From NCBI GenBank assembly GCA_016717325.1, contig JADKFV010000054.1, positions 99,318 through 163,317 of the forward strand: a stretch of 64,000 nt of DNA. Reading direction: 5' to 3'. The translations under genes and the position numbers were made by a program. Positions within the stretch are counted from its first letter, which is position 1, and every line of letters starts with the position of its first letter. Shown piece by piece: positions 1 through 8,664 of this stretch. This stretch comes from Bacteroidota bacterium (GTDB lineage Bacteria > Bacteroidota > Bacteroidia > AKYH767-A > OLB10). The notes under the pieces were generated by a model. The model made no database searches. It was not told the DNA's origin and was given only the letters and a program-made list of their open reading frames with translations.

Positions 1-1569
1 CAACCAAATCGAAATAAATATTTATAAAACATAACGAAGCATTGGTAACAGGAAATTTATAATAACTCTTGTAAGGATCGAACACTGCGGCAGTCATAAT
101 ATTTACTGTGTCGGCAATGGTGTTTACATCCACAAATAATTTCACATTGAGGTCGTACATATCCATTGCAAGAGATTTGCTTTGATCCTGAAACTGTTTT
201 TGCTGGCCTTCGAATTCGTGAAAGCTTATTCGAGATCCATTCCAGGTAATGTATGGATATTCGAGCAACCCTTTTTTGAAAGTTTCGTTGGGTGCAAATA
301 TTCTTTTACTTGTGATGGTTGCCGGGTCGTTAAAAAATAATTGATTCCGGCTTTTTAAATCATTCAAACAAAATTCTGTATTGTTATTCCAAAAAGCGGA
401 GTTATATGGCAGTGCATTTAGTTTGCTATAATCCGAAATATTATTTGCACTAAAATTAAAACGTGGCATAATGAATTTATCATCGTAATCATAAGCATAT
501 AATATTGCTTTTGTCGACACCATAAAACTTGCCTCGTTTGCAGGTTTGTAATTGATTTGATAATTAAAATCGATATGATTTAAAACCATGCTGCCTTTGT
601 AGTTGGCAAATGTTTTTGTAATATCCATACTTACTTCTTTTAATGCATCGTCACTGTGTAACGGTAAAAACGGATGGACTTTTGTTTCGGCCGTTTTCAT
701 TGTTATTTTCAACACTTTATGTTGTGCCGAATCGACCCAAACTTCGCAAGTAAAAAATTACCCAAAGTGTCTTTTGGCAAATATTCTATCACTAAAATTG
801 TATGGTCGCTTACATCTTTATATTTTTTTGTTAAGTATAGATTATAATTTTTCTGCAACTTTTTTAATCCCAAGCCCATTGGGCTTTGAGGAAAATAATT
901 GCTTTGCTCAAAAAGACGCAATATGTTTACAGCTTGCGAACTTTCGACCGAAACAAAAAAGCGATCGTTATATTTTTGAAGTCCTATTCGCCCACACTTA
1001 AGATTCAATTCTTCAATATCGTAGCCATTTACTTTAGCATGATAATAACTTTCTATTAATTCTATTTGCTTGTTGCCTGCATAAGTCTCAAGCTCGAAAT
1101 ATGTTTTTGCTATAAACCGGTTTTTGGTTTGATTACTTTCACAAGCAGCTACAGCTTCGTACAAATATAATTCATCTTGGGCTGTAACAGTAATTTCGGG
1201 AATCAACAGTGGATTATCGCGTAACATTACCGATACAAAATTATTATTTGGTGTAAGTCCAATGTGATAATTTCTGTATCCCAACATGGTTACTGCAACA
1301 GAATCGTTGTAATCATTAATTCTGATTTTAAAATAACCCTCACTATTACTTACTGTGCCCATGCGGGTTGTATGGTTGTATATAGTAGCATAAGCAATGG
1401 GCTGTTGTGTAGTTTGGCTCATTACATACCCCTGCAGAAAATTTGTGCTTTGTTGCTGGTTTTCGTTTTGTGCAACTAATACTTTGGTAAATATTGACAT
1501 ACAAAACATGCTTACAAGCAATGCTATAATGAATGTGACATTGTTATATAGAAGTTTCAAAGGCCTCAT
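1..1569 (-). CDS. Carboxypeptidase-regulatory-like exported protein, partial, one frameshift
   Basis: The gene starts at 1569 and runs off the left edge of the window. It begins with a hydrophobic signal segment ending near VLVAQ. A carboxypeptidase-regulatory-like beta-sandwich follows at about residues 45-115 (GYVMSQTTQQPIAYATIYN, then VTMLGYRNYHIGL), the domain found at the N-terminus of many Bacteroidota outer-membrane and TonB-linked proteins. The first frame stops at 709, but the next frame is open from about position 746 to the window edge and reads on as EVWVDSAQHKVLKITMKTAE. One missing base near 746 therefore joins the two halves into at least 520 residues. The second half has no motif I recognise and may be a DUF5686-like or other surface domain. 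The exported location is inferred; the precise function is unknown. Confidence 0.7.
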
Positions 1570-1739
1570 GTGGGAATACTGATACGTTACTTTTCTTCGG
1601 TGTGCGAATATAACATGGATTATTCAATGCTACATACTTATTATGAGGCAATACCAACCTGATGATGTGTAAAAAAACCGAAACCATTTTTCTTCTAAAA
1701 CATTGCTACCACTGGAATTTCGCTTTCCTAAAAAAATAA

Positions 1740-1771
1740 TTGCCCTAACATATTTTATAATTTTACTTTTG
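1740..1771 (+). promoter_or_regulatory. Bacteroidota-type promoter for trpS
   Basis: A TTG at 1740-1742 lies 21 bases before TACTTTTG (1764-1771), which fits the Bacteroidota consensus of TTTG and TAnnTTTG. The -7 element ends only four bases before the trpS ATG, so the transcript would have almost no leader. Predicted by pattern only. Confidence 0.5.
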
Positions 1772-1775
1772 CAAA

Positions 1776-2771
1776 ATGGAAACAGTAGTTAGCGGAATAC
1801 GCAGCACCGGCAATTTACATTTGGGAAATTATTTTGGTGCCATAAAAAATTTCCTGCGCATGCAGGACGAAAATAAGTGTTACTTTTTTGTGGCCGATTA
1901 TCATTCGCTCACCACACACCCCACGCCTGAGAACCTGATGAATGGTGTACGGCAGGTGATAATAGAATATTTAGCTTGTGGCCTCGACCCCGAAAAATGT
2001 ACCTTATATGTGCAAAGCGATGTGCCTCAGGTTACTGAATTATATTTGTTGCTAAACATGAATGCTTATGTAGGCGAGTTGGAACGTTGCACTTCGTTCA
2101 AAGAAAAAATTCGAAAGCATCCCGAAAATATAAATGCCGGATTGCTTACCTATCCAACTTTAATGGCGGCCGATATCTTATTGCACCGTGCTAATAAAGT
2201 GCCTGTGGGTAAAGATCAGGAACAACACCTTGAAATGACACGCACGTTTGGCAATCGATTTAACCGTATGTACAATACCGAATACTTTGCCGAGCCTACT
2301 GCTTTTAATTTCGGCACACAGTTGGTAAAGGTGCCGGGCCTCGATGGAAGTGGAAAGATGGGAAAATCGGAAGGCGAGGGCAATGCCATTTTTTTAAATG
2401 ACATAGAACAAGTAATTACAAAAAAAATAATGCGTGCTGTAACCGATAGTGGCCCAACCGAACCCAATCAACCAAAGCCCGAAGCAATACAAAACATTTT
2501 TACCATTATGAAACTGGTATCGAAAGCCGATACACTGGAACATTTTGAAAATGCATATAACAATTGCACTATTAGGTATGGCGACATGAAAAAGCAACTT
2601 GCACAAGACATGAACCACTTTGTTGCGCCATTTCGTGAGCGCATATGGGAGCTGCAAAGTAACAATGCCTATATACGTAGTGTAATTAAAATGGGGAAAG
2701 AAAAAGCGCTGGAAAGTGCAACAAAAACTGTTAAAGAAGTACGCGAAATAGTTGGGTTCCGCGAAATTTAA
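1776..2771 (+). CDS. trpS: Tryptophanyl-tRNA synthetase
   Basis: This cytoplasmic class I aminoacyl-tRNA synthetase charges tRNA-Trp with tryptophan using ATP. At 331 residues it has the usual length for the bacterial enzyme. The HIGH-type signature is TGNLHLGNY at residues 11-19 and the KMSKS-type loop is KMGKS at residues 194-198, after VPGLDGSG. The stretch HRANKVPVGKDQEQHLEM, which lines the active site in this family, is also present. The start is the only ATG close to a good promoter, and the gene is probably expressed alone: its upstream neighbour is divergent, and the downstream secreted protein has its own start 44 bases later. The frame is intact. Confidence 0.97.
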   Translation: METVVSGIRSTGNLHLGNYFGAIKNFLRMQDENKCYFFVADYHSLTTHPTPENLMNGVRQVIIEYLACGLDPEKCTLYVQSDVPQVTELYLLLNMNAYVGELERCTSFKEKIRKHPENINAGLLTYPTLMAADILLHRANKVPVGKDQEQHLEMTRTFGNRFNRMYNTEYFAEPTAFNFGTQLVKVPGLDGSGKMGKSEGEGNAIFLNDIEQVITKKIMRAVTDSGPTEPNQPKPEAIQNIFTIMKLVSKADTLEHFENAYNNCTIRYGDMKKQLAQDMNHFVAPFRERIWELQSNNAYIRSVIKMGKEKALESATKTVKEVREIVGFREI

Positions 2772-2815
2772 TTATTTTCGCGCCCAATATTTAAAAACAA
2801 AAAATTTATAAAAAG

Positions 2816-4147
2816 ATGAAAAAAATTTACTCTGTTCTTGCAATGTGTGTTTGGGGTGCTACGGCATCGTTTGCGCAGTGGGTGCCACAATCATCCAATT
2901 TACCTTTGGGCAACACGCCCGATTATATTGATGCTATCGACAACATGATTTGTTGGGCAACATCAACCAACGATGGCGGTCAAACCGTTCCATCAGACCA
3001 ATTTTGCCGCACTACCGATGGCGGTACTACATGGGTTGCAGGCACTATTGCCGACAGCAACTCGAGTGTGGCCGGTTTGGTTTCTTCGTGTATTACGGCT
3101 GTAGATGCCAACAATGCATGGGTATCGATGTGGAATACTGCCGGTGGTACAGGCAAAATTATGCATACCGCTGATGGTGGTGCTACATGGACTCATCAAG
3201 CTACGGCAGCGTACGCGGGTGCTGCGGCCTTCCCAAACTTTGTACACTTTTGGGATCTTAATATTGGTGTTACCATGGGCGATCCCAATGGTGGTTACTT
3301 CGAAATTTATACCACCGTGGATGGCGGTACAACCTGGACACGTGTGCCAACGGCAAATATTCCTGCTGAGTTAAATGGTGAGTTTGGAATTGTAAATGTA
3401 TTTACAACCCAAGGCGCTAGCACTATTTGGTTTGGCACCAATGTTGGCCGCATTTACAAAAGCACCGACTATGGCGTAACCAGGACAGTTGCAACCACCC
3501 CTTATGCAGGTATTTATATTGGCAGTATTGCTTTTAAAGATGCTAATAATGGTATCGCTTTCTCGGCCGACCAAACCAGTGTAGATGATGTTATTTCTAC
3601 TAATGATGGTGGTGCTACCTGGACTACCATTGCAAATGCTACTACGGGTGGATTAACATTTCGTAATGCCGCTTGCTACGTACCCGGCACGCCCGGCACT
3701 TATATTGCCTGCAGCGCAGGGCAAACAGGCGGAAGTTTATTTTCGAATGACGATGGCAATACCTGGAATGTAATAGATGCTGACCCACATACCGATGTAG
3801 AATTTACCAGCGACATTGATGGTTTTGGTGGTACACTTACACAAGATGGCGGTTCTATCTATCAAATTTATAAATGGACAGGCCCTGTAGGAATCAGCGA
3901 AATAGCGAACACCACGAATGCAAATGTGTTTCCTAATCCTGCAACCGACAGAATATTTGTAAAAACAAATAATGCTACACAATACGAAATAGTAAATGTT
4001 ACAGGCCAATCAATTGCCAAGCAACAAATTGTATACACCGGTGCTAACCTTACCATCGATGTAAGAAATTTACAAAGCGGTATTTACTTTTTACGTTTAA
4101 TACAAAACGATGGTACATTATCTACCAACAAATTTGTGAAACAATAA
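2816..4147 (+). CDS. Secreted BNR/Asp-box repeat protein with T9SS type A sorting domain
   Basis: A 443-residue secreted protein. It has a signal peptide ending at ATASFAQ, and then at least five Asp-box repeats of the form S/T-x-D-G-G-x-T-W (for example TTDGGTTWV, TADGGATWT, TNDGGATWT, SNDDGNTWN). These fold as blades of a beta-propeller like sialidases and VPS10-type exo-domains. The last 75 residues form a type A sorting domain (NVFPNPATDRIFV, then LQSGIYFLRL, ending NKFVKQ), so T9SS probably exports it and anchors it at the surface. No catalytic sialidase residues can be recognised. A strong terminator follows, so the gene is probably monocistronic. Carbohydrate or protein binding is possible but not shown. 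Confidence 0.9.
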   Translation: MKKIYSVLAMCVWGATASFAQWVPQSSNLPLGNTPDYIDAIDNMICWATSTNDGGQTVPSDQFCRTTDGGTTWVAGTIADSNSSVAGLVSSCITAVDANNAWVSMWNTAGGTGKIMHTADGGATWTHQATAAYAGAAAFPNFVHFWDLNIGVTMGDPNGGYFEIYTTVDGGTTWTRVPTANIPAELNGEFGIVNVFTTQGASTIWFGTNVGRIYKSTDYGVTRTVATTPYAGIYIGSIAFKDANNGIAFSADQTSVDDVISTNDGGATWTTIANATTGGLTFRNAACYVPGTPGTYIACSAGQTGGSLFSNDDGNTWNVIDADPHTDVEFTSDIDGFGGTLTQDGGSIYQIYKWTGPVGISEIANTTNANVFPNPATDRIFVKTNNATQYEIVNVTGQSIAKQQIVYTGANLTIDVRNLQSGIYFLRLIQNDGTLSTNKFVKQ

Positions 4148-4170
4148 TTTTAATTATCACTGAATAATAT

Positions 4171-4202
4171 AAAAAGGCTGTCTGTAATGGGCAGCCTTTT
4201 TT
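4171..4202 (+). terminator. Rho-independent terminator after the Asp-box protein gene
   Basis: The arms AAAAAGGCTG and CAGCCTTTTTT form a stem around a short loop, followed by a run of T, 23 bases after the stop codon. The A-rich left arm would also allow termination from the opposite strand. Confidence 0.8.
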
Positions 4203-4415
4203 ATGGGTTAGAAAATCAATTACCATTCATGAAAAATGTTTTTTTCTAAATATGTAAAGCATTAAACGGAAGCATGATACTATAAAAATTTGTATGCTTG
4301 GATATTATTTTTTCTTGCACACATCATTTTCCTTTATACATTTACAACACAAAATACATTGTGCTTTGAATCTACAATCGAAATATTATTTACAGATTTT
4401 TAAGCAGTATTACTT

Positions 4416-5930
4416 ATGAGTAAATATTGTTTCACATTTATTCTCTTTTTATGCAGCAATATTTGTTTTGCACAAAAGCAAAACTCTATTTGGTGTTTTG
4501 GCGATAGCGCAAAAATTGTTTTCGATACAACAGGAAATGTATCTTTACTTACGAGTTCAATTGTGTCTCGTGGCACAGCAACCTCGATTGCAGATAGTAC
4601 TGGTAAGTTATTATTTTACACAAACACACGCGCTGGTCAACCATCCTCATATACTGGTTTAGTATGGAATGCAAATGATAGCTTAATGGAGAACGGTGAT
4701 TCAATTGCAGGCCGCGGATGGTACAAGCAATATGTTGTTGTGCCTGCCCCAAATTTGAAAGACATTTACTATTTAGTTTCAGCGCCTGTTACGTCACCAG
4801 ATGGATTATACTATAGCATAATAGACATGGGCCAAGACAGCGGCCGCGGTGCAGTGATACAAAAAAATGTACAATTGCAAGGCTCAGCTTTTTATGCAAA
4901 TGATGGCATCGCTGCCATTAAACATGGAAATGGTAGAGATTGGTGGGTAATGGTAAAAGATTGCTATGGTATCAAAAACAATATTTACTATTTTTATTTA
5001 GTTTCTCCAACTGGCTTTCTGCTCGACCATGCTCAGGCAATTGGTGATTCAATAAAAACAAATATACTTAGTATTGAAGGCTCAGATGATGGAAGTAAAA
5101 TTGCTTTAATTTCAGCTATGGGTTACATTAGTGTATTTGATTTTGATAGGTGTTCAGGAATGTTATCAAATGAAATTTCTATTGAGAATGAGGTATTTCT
5201 TGGCAGCCTTGCCCCGTGGTATTGGGATTGCGAACTCTCACCCAACAAACGCTACTTATATGTAAGCGAAGTGTACAGTAGTTTTGATACTACAAATTAT
5301 TTATTGCGGTTTGATTTGCAAGCTCCAAATATTGCTGCAAGTAGAGATACATTGTATGCCGGAGAAGAAAGTGCGGTGGCTGGATTAATAGAACTTGCGC
5401 CTGATGGTAAAATATATTGGGCTTGTGCTTATAATCCACCCAACACATTTTTTTATCCTTACCCCGATAGTACGCACAATTACATTACAGATAATTTAAG
5501 TGTTATCAATTATCCCGATAGTAGCAATTGCGATTTTCAGCCTTTCTCTTTTTACCTCGGTGGCAAGCGTACTTATTATGGTTTGCCCAATAATCCTAAT
5601 TATGGGTTGGGGCGGCTTTACGGCTCACCGTGTGATACGTTGCAGTGGACAAACCTCACCCCAGCCCTCTCCAAAGGAGAGGGAGTAATGCAAATTACAT
5701 ACATATCGGCTTGGGAGAAGTTGTTTGTAAATGCAAGTGGGTTGAAAGGGAAGAATGTAACTATAACCATATACGATGGGCGCGGTAGCGCAATTAAAAA
5801 TTATGAATTAAAAATTATAAATGGCTACGCAACCATAGATGTGGATTGCAGTGGTTGGGCAAGTGGGTTGTATGTGGTGCATTTACAAACGGAAAAAGAA
5901 ATGTTGAGTAAGAAGTTTGTGAAGGAGTAA
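4416..5930 (+). CDS. Secreted T9SS cargo protein, probable beta-propeller
   Basis: A 504-residue exported protein with a signal peptide ending at SNICFAQ. The body is a beta-rich, probably propeller-like domain that begins with NSIWCFGDSAKIVFDT, a start common in Bacteroidota proteins annotated only as T9SS cargo. The last 75 residues are a degenerate type A sorting domain (LFVNASGLKGKNVTITIYDG, then WASGLYVVHL, ending KKFVKE). Just before the sorting domain the frame crosses a 32-bp palindromic repeat that codes for NLTPALSKGEG, a sequence unrelated to the fold and typical of a dispersed DNA repeat inserted in frame. No enzyme motif is visible. The start ATG is followed directly by the signal peptide. 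Confidence 0.85.
   Translation: MSKYCFTFILFLCSNICFAQKQNSIWCFGDSAKIVFDTTGNVSLLTSSIVSRGTATSIADSTGKLLFYTNTRAGQPSSYTGLVWNANDSLMENGDSIAGRGWYKQYVVVPAPNLKDIYYLVSAPVTSPDGLYYSIIDMGQDSGRGAVIQKNVQLQGSAFYANDGIAAIKHGNGRDWWVMVKDCYGIKNNIYYFYLVSPTGFLLDHAQAIGDSIKTNILSIEGSDDGSKIALISAMGYISVFDFDRCSGMLSNEISIENEVFLGSLAPWYWDCELSPNKRYLYVSEVYSSFDTTNYLLRFDLQAPNIAASRDTLYAGEESAVAGLIELAPDGKIYWACAYNPPNTFFYPYPDSTHNYITDNLSVINYPDSSNCDFQPFSFYLGGKRTYYGLPNNPNYGLGRLYGSPCDTLQWTNLTPALSKGEGVMQITYISAWEKLFVNASGLKGKNVTITIYDGRGSAIKNYELKIINGYATIDVDCSGWASGLYVVHLQTEKEMLSKKFVKE
5656..5687 (+). repeat. In-frame palindromic dispersed repeat inside a coding region
   Basis: Perfect 8-bp arms CCCTCTCC (5665-5672) and GGAGAGGG (5676-5683) flank an AAA loop, within a segment translated as LTPALSKGEG. 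Short palindromes of this type, giving LTPALSKGEG or SPQPSPKERE depending on frame, are familiar as dispersed repeats in bacterial genomes. Here it lies at the junction between the body and the sorting domain. Confidence 0.75.
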
Positions 5931-6018
5931 AAACATGTTTATCAATTTTTGTAAAATAATGCTTTGGGTTGTGGCCCTAACCGCAGGCAGAAATTGGCAA
6001 ACGGTTATTCATAATCAT

Positions 6019-7161
6019 TTACACCTCCACAAAGCAGTCGCCAGCAATGGCATCGGCAAATAATTTTCCTTCCATAGTAAGTGCATAATTATTTTGCATA
6101 ACCACAACCTGGTTTTGTGTTACATAGGCCGCTATCTTTTTTTCAAAATGGCTGGTATATTCTTTGCCGAATTGTTGTTGCAATTGCAAAATATCAACGC
6201 CCGCTTTTGTTCGCAGGTGAATCATCACATACTCGTTGTATTTATTTTCTTGAGTAAGTGTCTCTGCTTCGAAATAAGGTTTAGAATTTGTTACACTATC
6301 AATATAAGCATTGTTATTGGCAATATTCCACTGCCTGCTATGGCCGTTATATGAATGGGCCGATGGGCCAATGCCAATATAATTTTTCCCACTCCAGTAA
6401 TTGCTATTGTGCCGCGAATGAAAACCAACCCTGCAGAAGTTTGAAATTTCGTAATGGTCGAAATTGTTATTCATTGCCCAATCAACAAGTTCTTTAAATT
6501 GTGTTATTACAATTTCGTCTGTTGGGATGTTTATTTTTTTTGTTTTTACAAAATGTGATAGTGCCGTTCGTTCTTCAATGGTAAGTGCATAACATGAAAT
6601 ATGATTTATGGGTAATTGTTCCGCTGTTTTTAAATTCGCTTGCCAGTCGGCAGGTGATAAATCAGGTAAGCCATAAATTAAATCAATCGAAATATTTTCA
6701 ATACCACATTTATTTGCAAGCTCAACTGCATGTATTGCCATCGCTGCATTGTGGCTCCGGTTCATGGTGAGTAAATGGTTGTCGATAAAACTTTGCACAC
6801 CAATACTCAATCTGTTTACACCATATTTTTTCCACAACATTAGTTTCTCCTCCGTCACATCATCGGGATTGCACTCCAGTGTTATTTCGGTGTCAGGGTT
6901 CCATTTATAATTGAGTGATAATGCCGCAAAAATAATTTCAAAATCGCTGGCGTTTAGCAATGATGGTGTACCTCCGCCAAAATAAATAGTATCTAAAATA
7001 TTGGTGTCAGCAGTTCCAAACAAATAATTTTTGCGATGTTCAATTTCTTTTGCAATAGCATCCATCATCAGGGCTTTCTTGCTTAGCGAAGTAGAAAAAT
7101 GGAAATTACAATAGTGGCATGCTTGTTTACAAAAGGGGATATGTATATAAATGCTGCTCAA
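6019..7161 (-). CDS. hemW: Radical SAM HemW-type protein (coproporphyrinogen III oxidase-like)
   Basis: A 380-residue cytoplasmic radical SAM protein. The N-terminal YIHIPFCKQACHYCNFHF carries the CxxxCxxC cluster motif at residues 11-18. GGGTPSLL and the ECNPDD stretch, both typical of the HemN/HemW family, follow. The length and the short N-terminus fit HemW, which in characterised bacteria is a haem-binding chaperone inserting haem into target proteins. They fit less well the oxygen-independent coproporphyrinogen oxidase HemN, which is longer at the N-terminus. The gene begins 38 bases after the stop of the histidine kinase and is probably cotranscribed with it. The frame is intact. HemW is preferred over HemN with moderate certainty. 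Confidence 0.9.
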   Translation of the reverse strand: MSSIYIHIPFCKQACHYCNFHFSTSLSKKALMMDAIAKEIEHRKNYLFGTADTNILDTIYFGGGTPSLLNASDFEIIFAALSLNYKWNPDTEITLECNPDDVTEEKLMLWKKYGVNRLSIGVQSFIDNHLLTMNRSHNAAMAIHAVELANKCGIENISIDLIYGLPDLSPADWQANLKTAEQLPINHISCYALTIEERTALSHFVKTKKINIPTDEIVITQFKELVDWAMNNNFDHYEISNFCRVGFHSRHNSNYWSGKNYIGIGPSAHSYNGHSRQWNIANNNAYIDSVTNSKPYFEAETLTQENKYNEYVMIHLRTKAGVDILQLQQQFGKEYTSHFEKKIAAYVTQNQVVVMQNNYALTMEGKLFADAIAGDCFVEV

Positions 7162-7199
7162 AATATTTTTACTGCGTATACAGTAATGGTAAACGAAAG

Positions 7200-8360
7200 T
7201 TAAATTTGTTTGGGCAATACAATCCGGAAGGTAGTGCCTTTATTTACATCGGAGCTTTTCACAAAAATTTGCCCTTTATGGTATTCTTCCACAATGCGCT
7301 TCGATAACGAAAGGCCAAGGCCCCAACCACGTTTTTTGGTGGTATAGCCGGGCTTAAAAACTGTAGTGTATTTCGATTTGGGAATTCCCTTGCCGCTGTC
7401 TTTAACATCAATGTAAACATATTGATTTTGGTCGGTAATGCTGATAAGAATATCGCCCACACCGGCCATAGAATCAATGGCATTTTTAAATAAATTTTCG
7501 AGCACCCATTCGAACAAAGGAATATTAAGCGGGGCATTCACCTCGTGGCTTTGTAAATTTTGAATGGTAATATTCACCTTTTGCGATGTGCGCGTTTTGA
7601 TATAGTTTACAGAGTTTTGCAACACATCCATGAGGTTTTCTTTTTTCAAAACCGGTGCAGCCCCAATTTTCGAAAAACGCTCGGTTATAGTATTCAAGCG
7701 CGAAATATCTTTATCCATTTCGTGCAGGTTATCGTCTGCAGGGTATTTGTTTTTTAAATACTCGGTCCATGCAGCAAGCGATGATAAGGGTGTACCCAAT
7801 TGATGTGCAGTTTCTTTGGCCATACCCACCCACACCTGATTTTGCTCGGCCTTGCGCGATGTGCTAAATGCTAAATATGAAACCAACAGGAACAACCCAA
7901 TAATGGCTAACTGAAAAAACGGATAATATTTTAACTGATTAAGCAATTGCGAATCCTTATAAAAAATATAATCGCGCATGTTGGTATCAAACGGTATTTC
8001 GATAGGCTGATGCTGCTTTTTCATAATGGCCAACTCCTTTTTTAGGTAAGTTGTATCGGTTGCCACTTTTACACTATCGAGGTTCACCCAGTGCTTTACG
8101 TTAAACTTCTCATCGGTTTGTATTACCGGAATGGTGCTGTTGTTGCTTACTACATCAAAAGCAAAAGTGAGGTCGCCAGCATCGAGTGCCACATCCGATA
8201 AGTGTTTTAGCGCCTTAGCCCAAAGTTCGATTTTGTTTTTTTCTTCCTGCGAAAGCTTTTCTACCAACCGGTTAGTATACCACAGCGATATAATACCAAT
8301 AACCAACGCTGTTAGCAGTAATAACATTTTCCATCTTTGCTTGCGAGTGTATATATTCAA
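7200..8360 (-). CDS. Membrane sensor histidine kinase
   Basis: A two-pass membrane histidine kinase. From the TTG chosen as start, helix 1 is at about residues 13-29, a short periplasmic domain of about 115 residues follows, and helix 2 is at about 146-165. Next come the H-box KETAHQLGTPLSSL (phosphorylated His near residue 186), the N-box LFKNAIDSM, and the G boxes DSGKGIP and RGWGLGLSLS. HAMP and PAS domains are absent. An upstream in-frame TTG exists at 8393, but it lies inside the predicted promoter, and the reading MNIYTRKQRWK from 8360 resembles relatives; an ATG at 8327 is the other choice. No response regulator is adjacent, so the partner and signal are unknown. hemW follows in the same operon. 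Confidence 0.88.
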   Translation of the reverse strand: MNIYTRKQRWKMLLLLTALVIGIISLWYTNRLVEKLSQEEKNKIELWAKALKHLSDVALDAGDLTFAFDVVSNNSTIPVIQTDEKFNVKHWVNLDSVKVATDTTYLKKELAIMKKQHQPIEIPFDTNMRDYIFYKDSQLLNQLKYYPFFQLAIIGLFLLVSYLAFSTSRKAEQNQVWVGMAKETAHQLGTPLSSLAAWTEYLKNKYPADDNLHEMDKDISRLNTITERFSKIGAAPVLKKENLMDVLQNSVNYIKTRTSQKVNITIQNLQSHEVNAPLNIPLFEWVLENLFKNAIDSMAGVGDILISITDQNQYVYIDVKDSGKGIPKSKYTTVFKPGYTTKKRGWGLGLSLSKRIVEEYHKGQIFVKSSDVNKGTTFRIVLPKQI

Positions 8361-8381
8361 CTCTGTATCGAAATTAGGGTG

Positions 8382-8414
8382 CAATATTAACAAACATGCC
8401 TTAAAATATGCAAA
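8382..8414 (-). promoter_or_regulatory. Promoter for the histidine kinase-hemW operon
   Basis: On the minus strand TTTG (8411-8414) is followed after 21 bases by TAATATTG (8382-8389), one mismatch from TAnnTTTG. The predicted start of transcription falls about 15 bases before the TTG start at 8360, which supports that start over the one at 8393. Confidence 0.5.
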
Positions 8415-8664
8415 CCGATTTGCTTTATATTGATTTAAATTCGAACCGGGGCACTTGACCGCTATTAAAGGTAAACGTTTACTTTAAGAAAACCTTTTAA
8501 TTAGTTTAGGCTTTGTAAGTGGACAAAATCAATTTGACTTATATTACGGAATGGCCTGTGCACTAAAAAATGGTGTTTAAAATCCCTAAAAAATGTTCAT
8601 TATTATAAGGCCGGGTCTTTCTCCATTTAATTAAAAAAAGTTAATATTGTATTCAAATAAAATT

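Noticed and set aside
6019..7161. Annotation as oxygen-independent coproporphyrinogen oxidase HemN
   Set aside because: The short N-terminus and overall length fit HemW better; the catalytic oxidase has a longer N-terminal region.
8441..8460. A GGTTCGAAT word on the minus strand that recalls the T-loop of a tRNA
   Set aside because: The flanking bases cannot form a T stem, and no acceptor or anticodon arms are found; no tRNA is supported.
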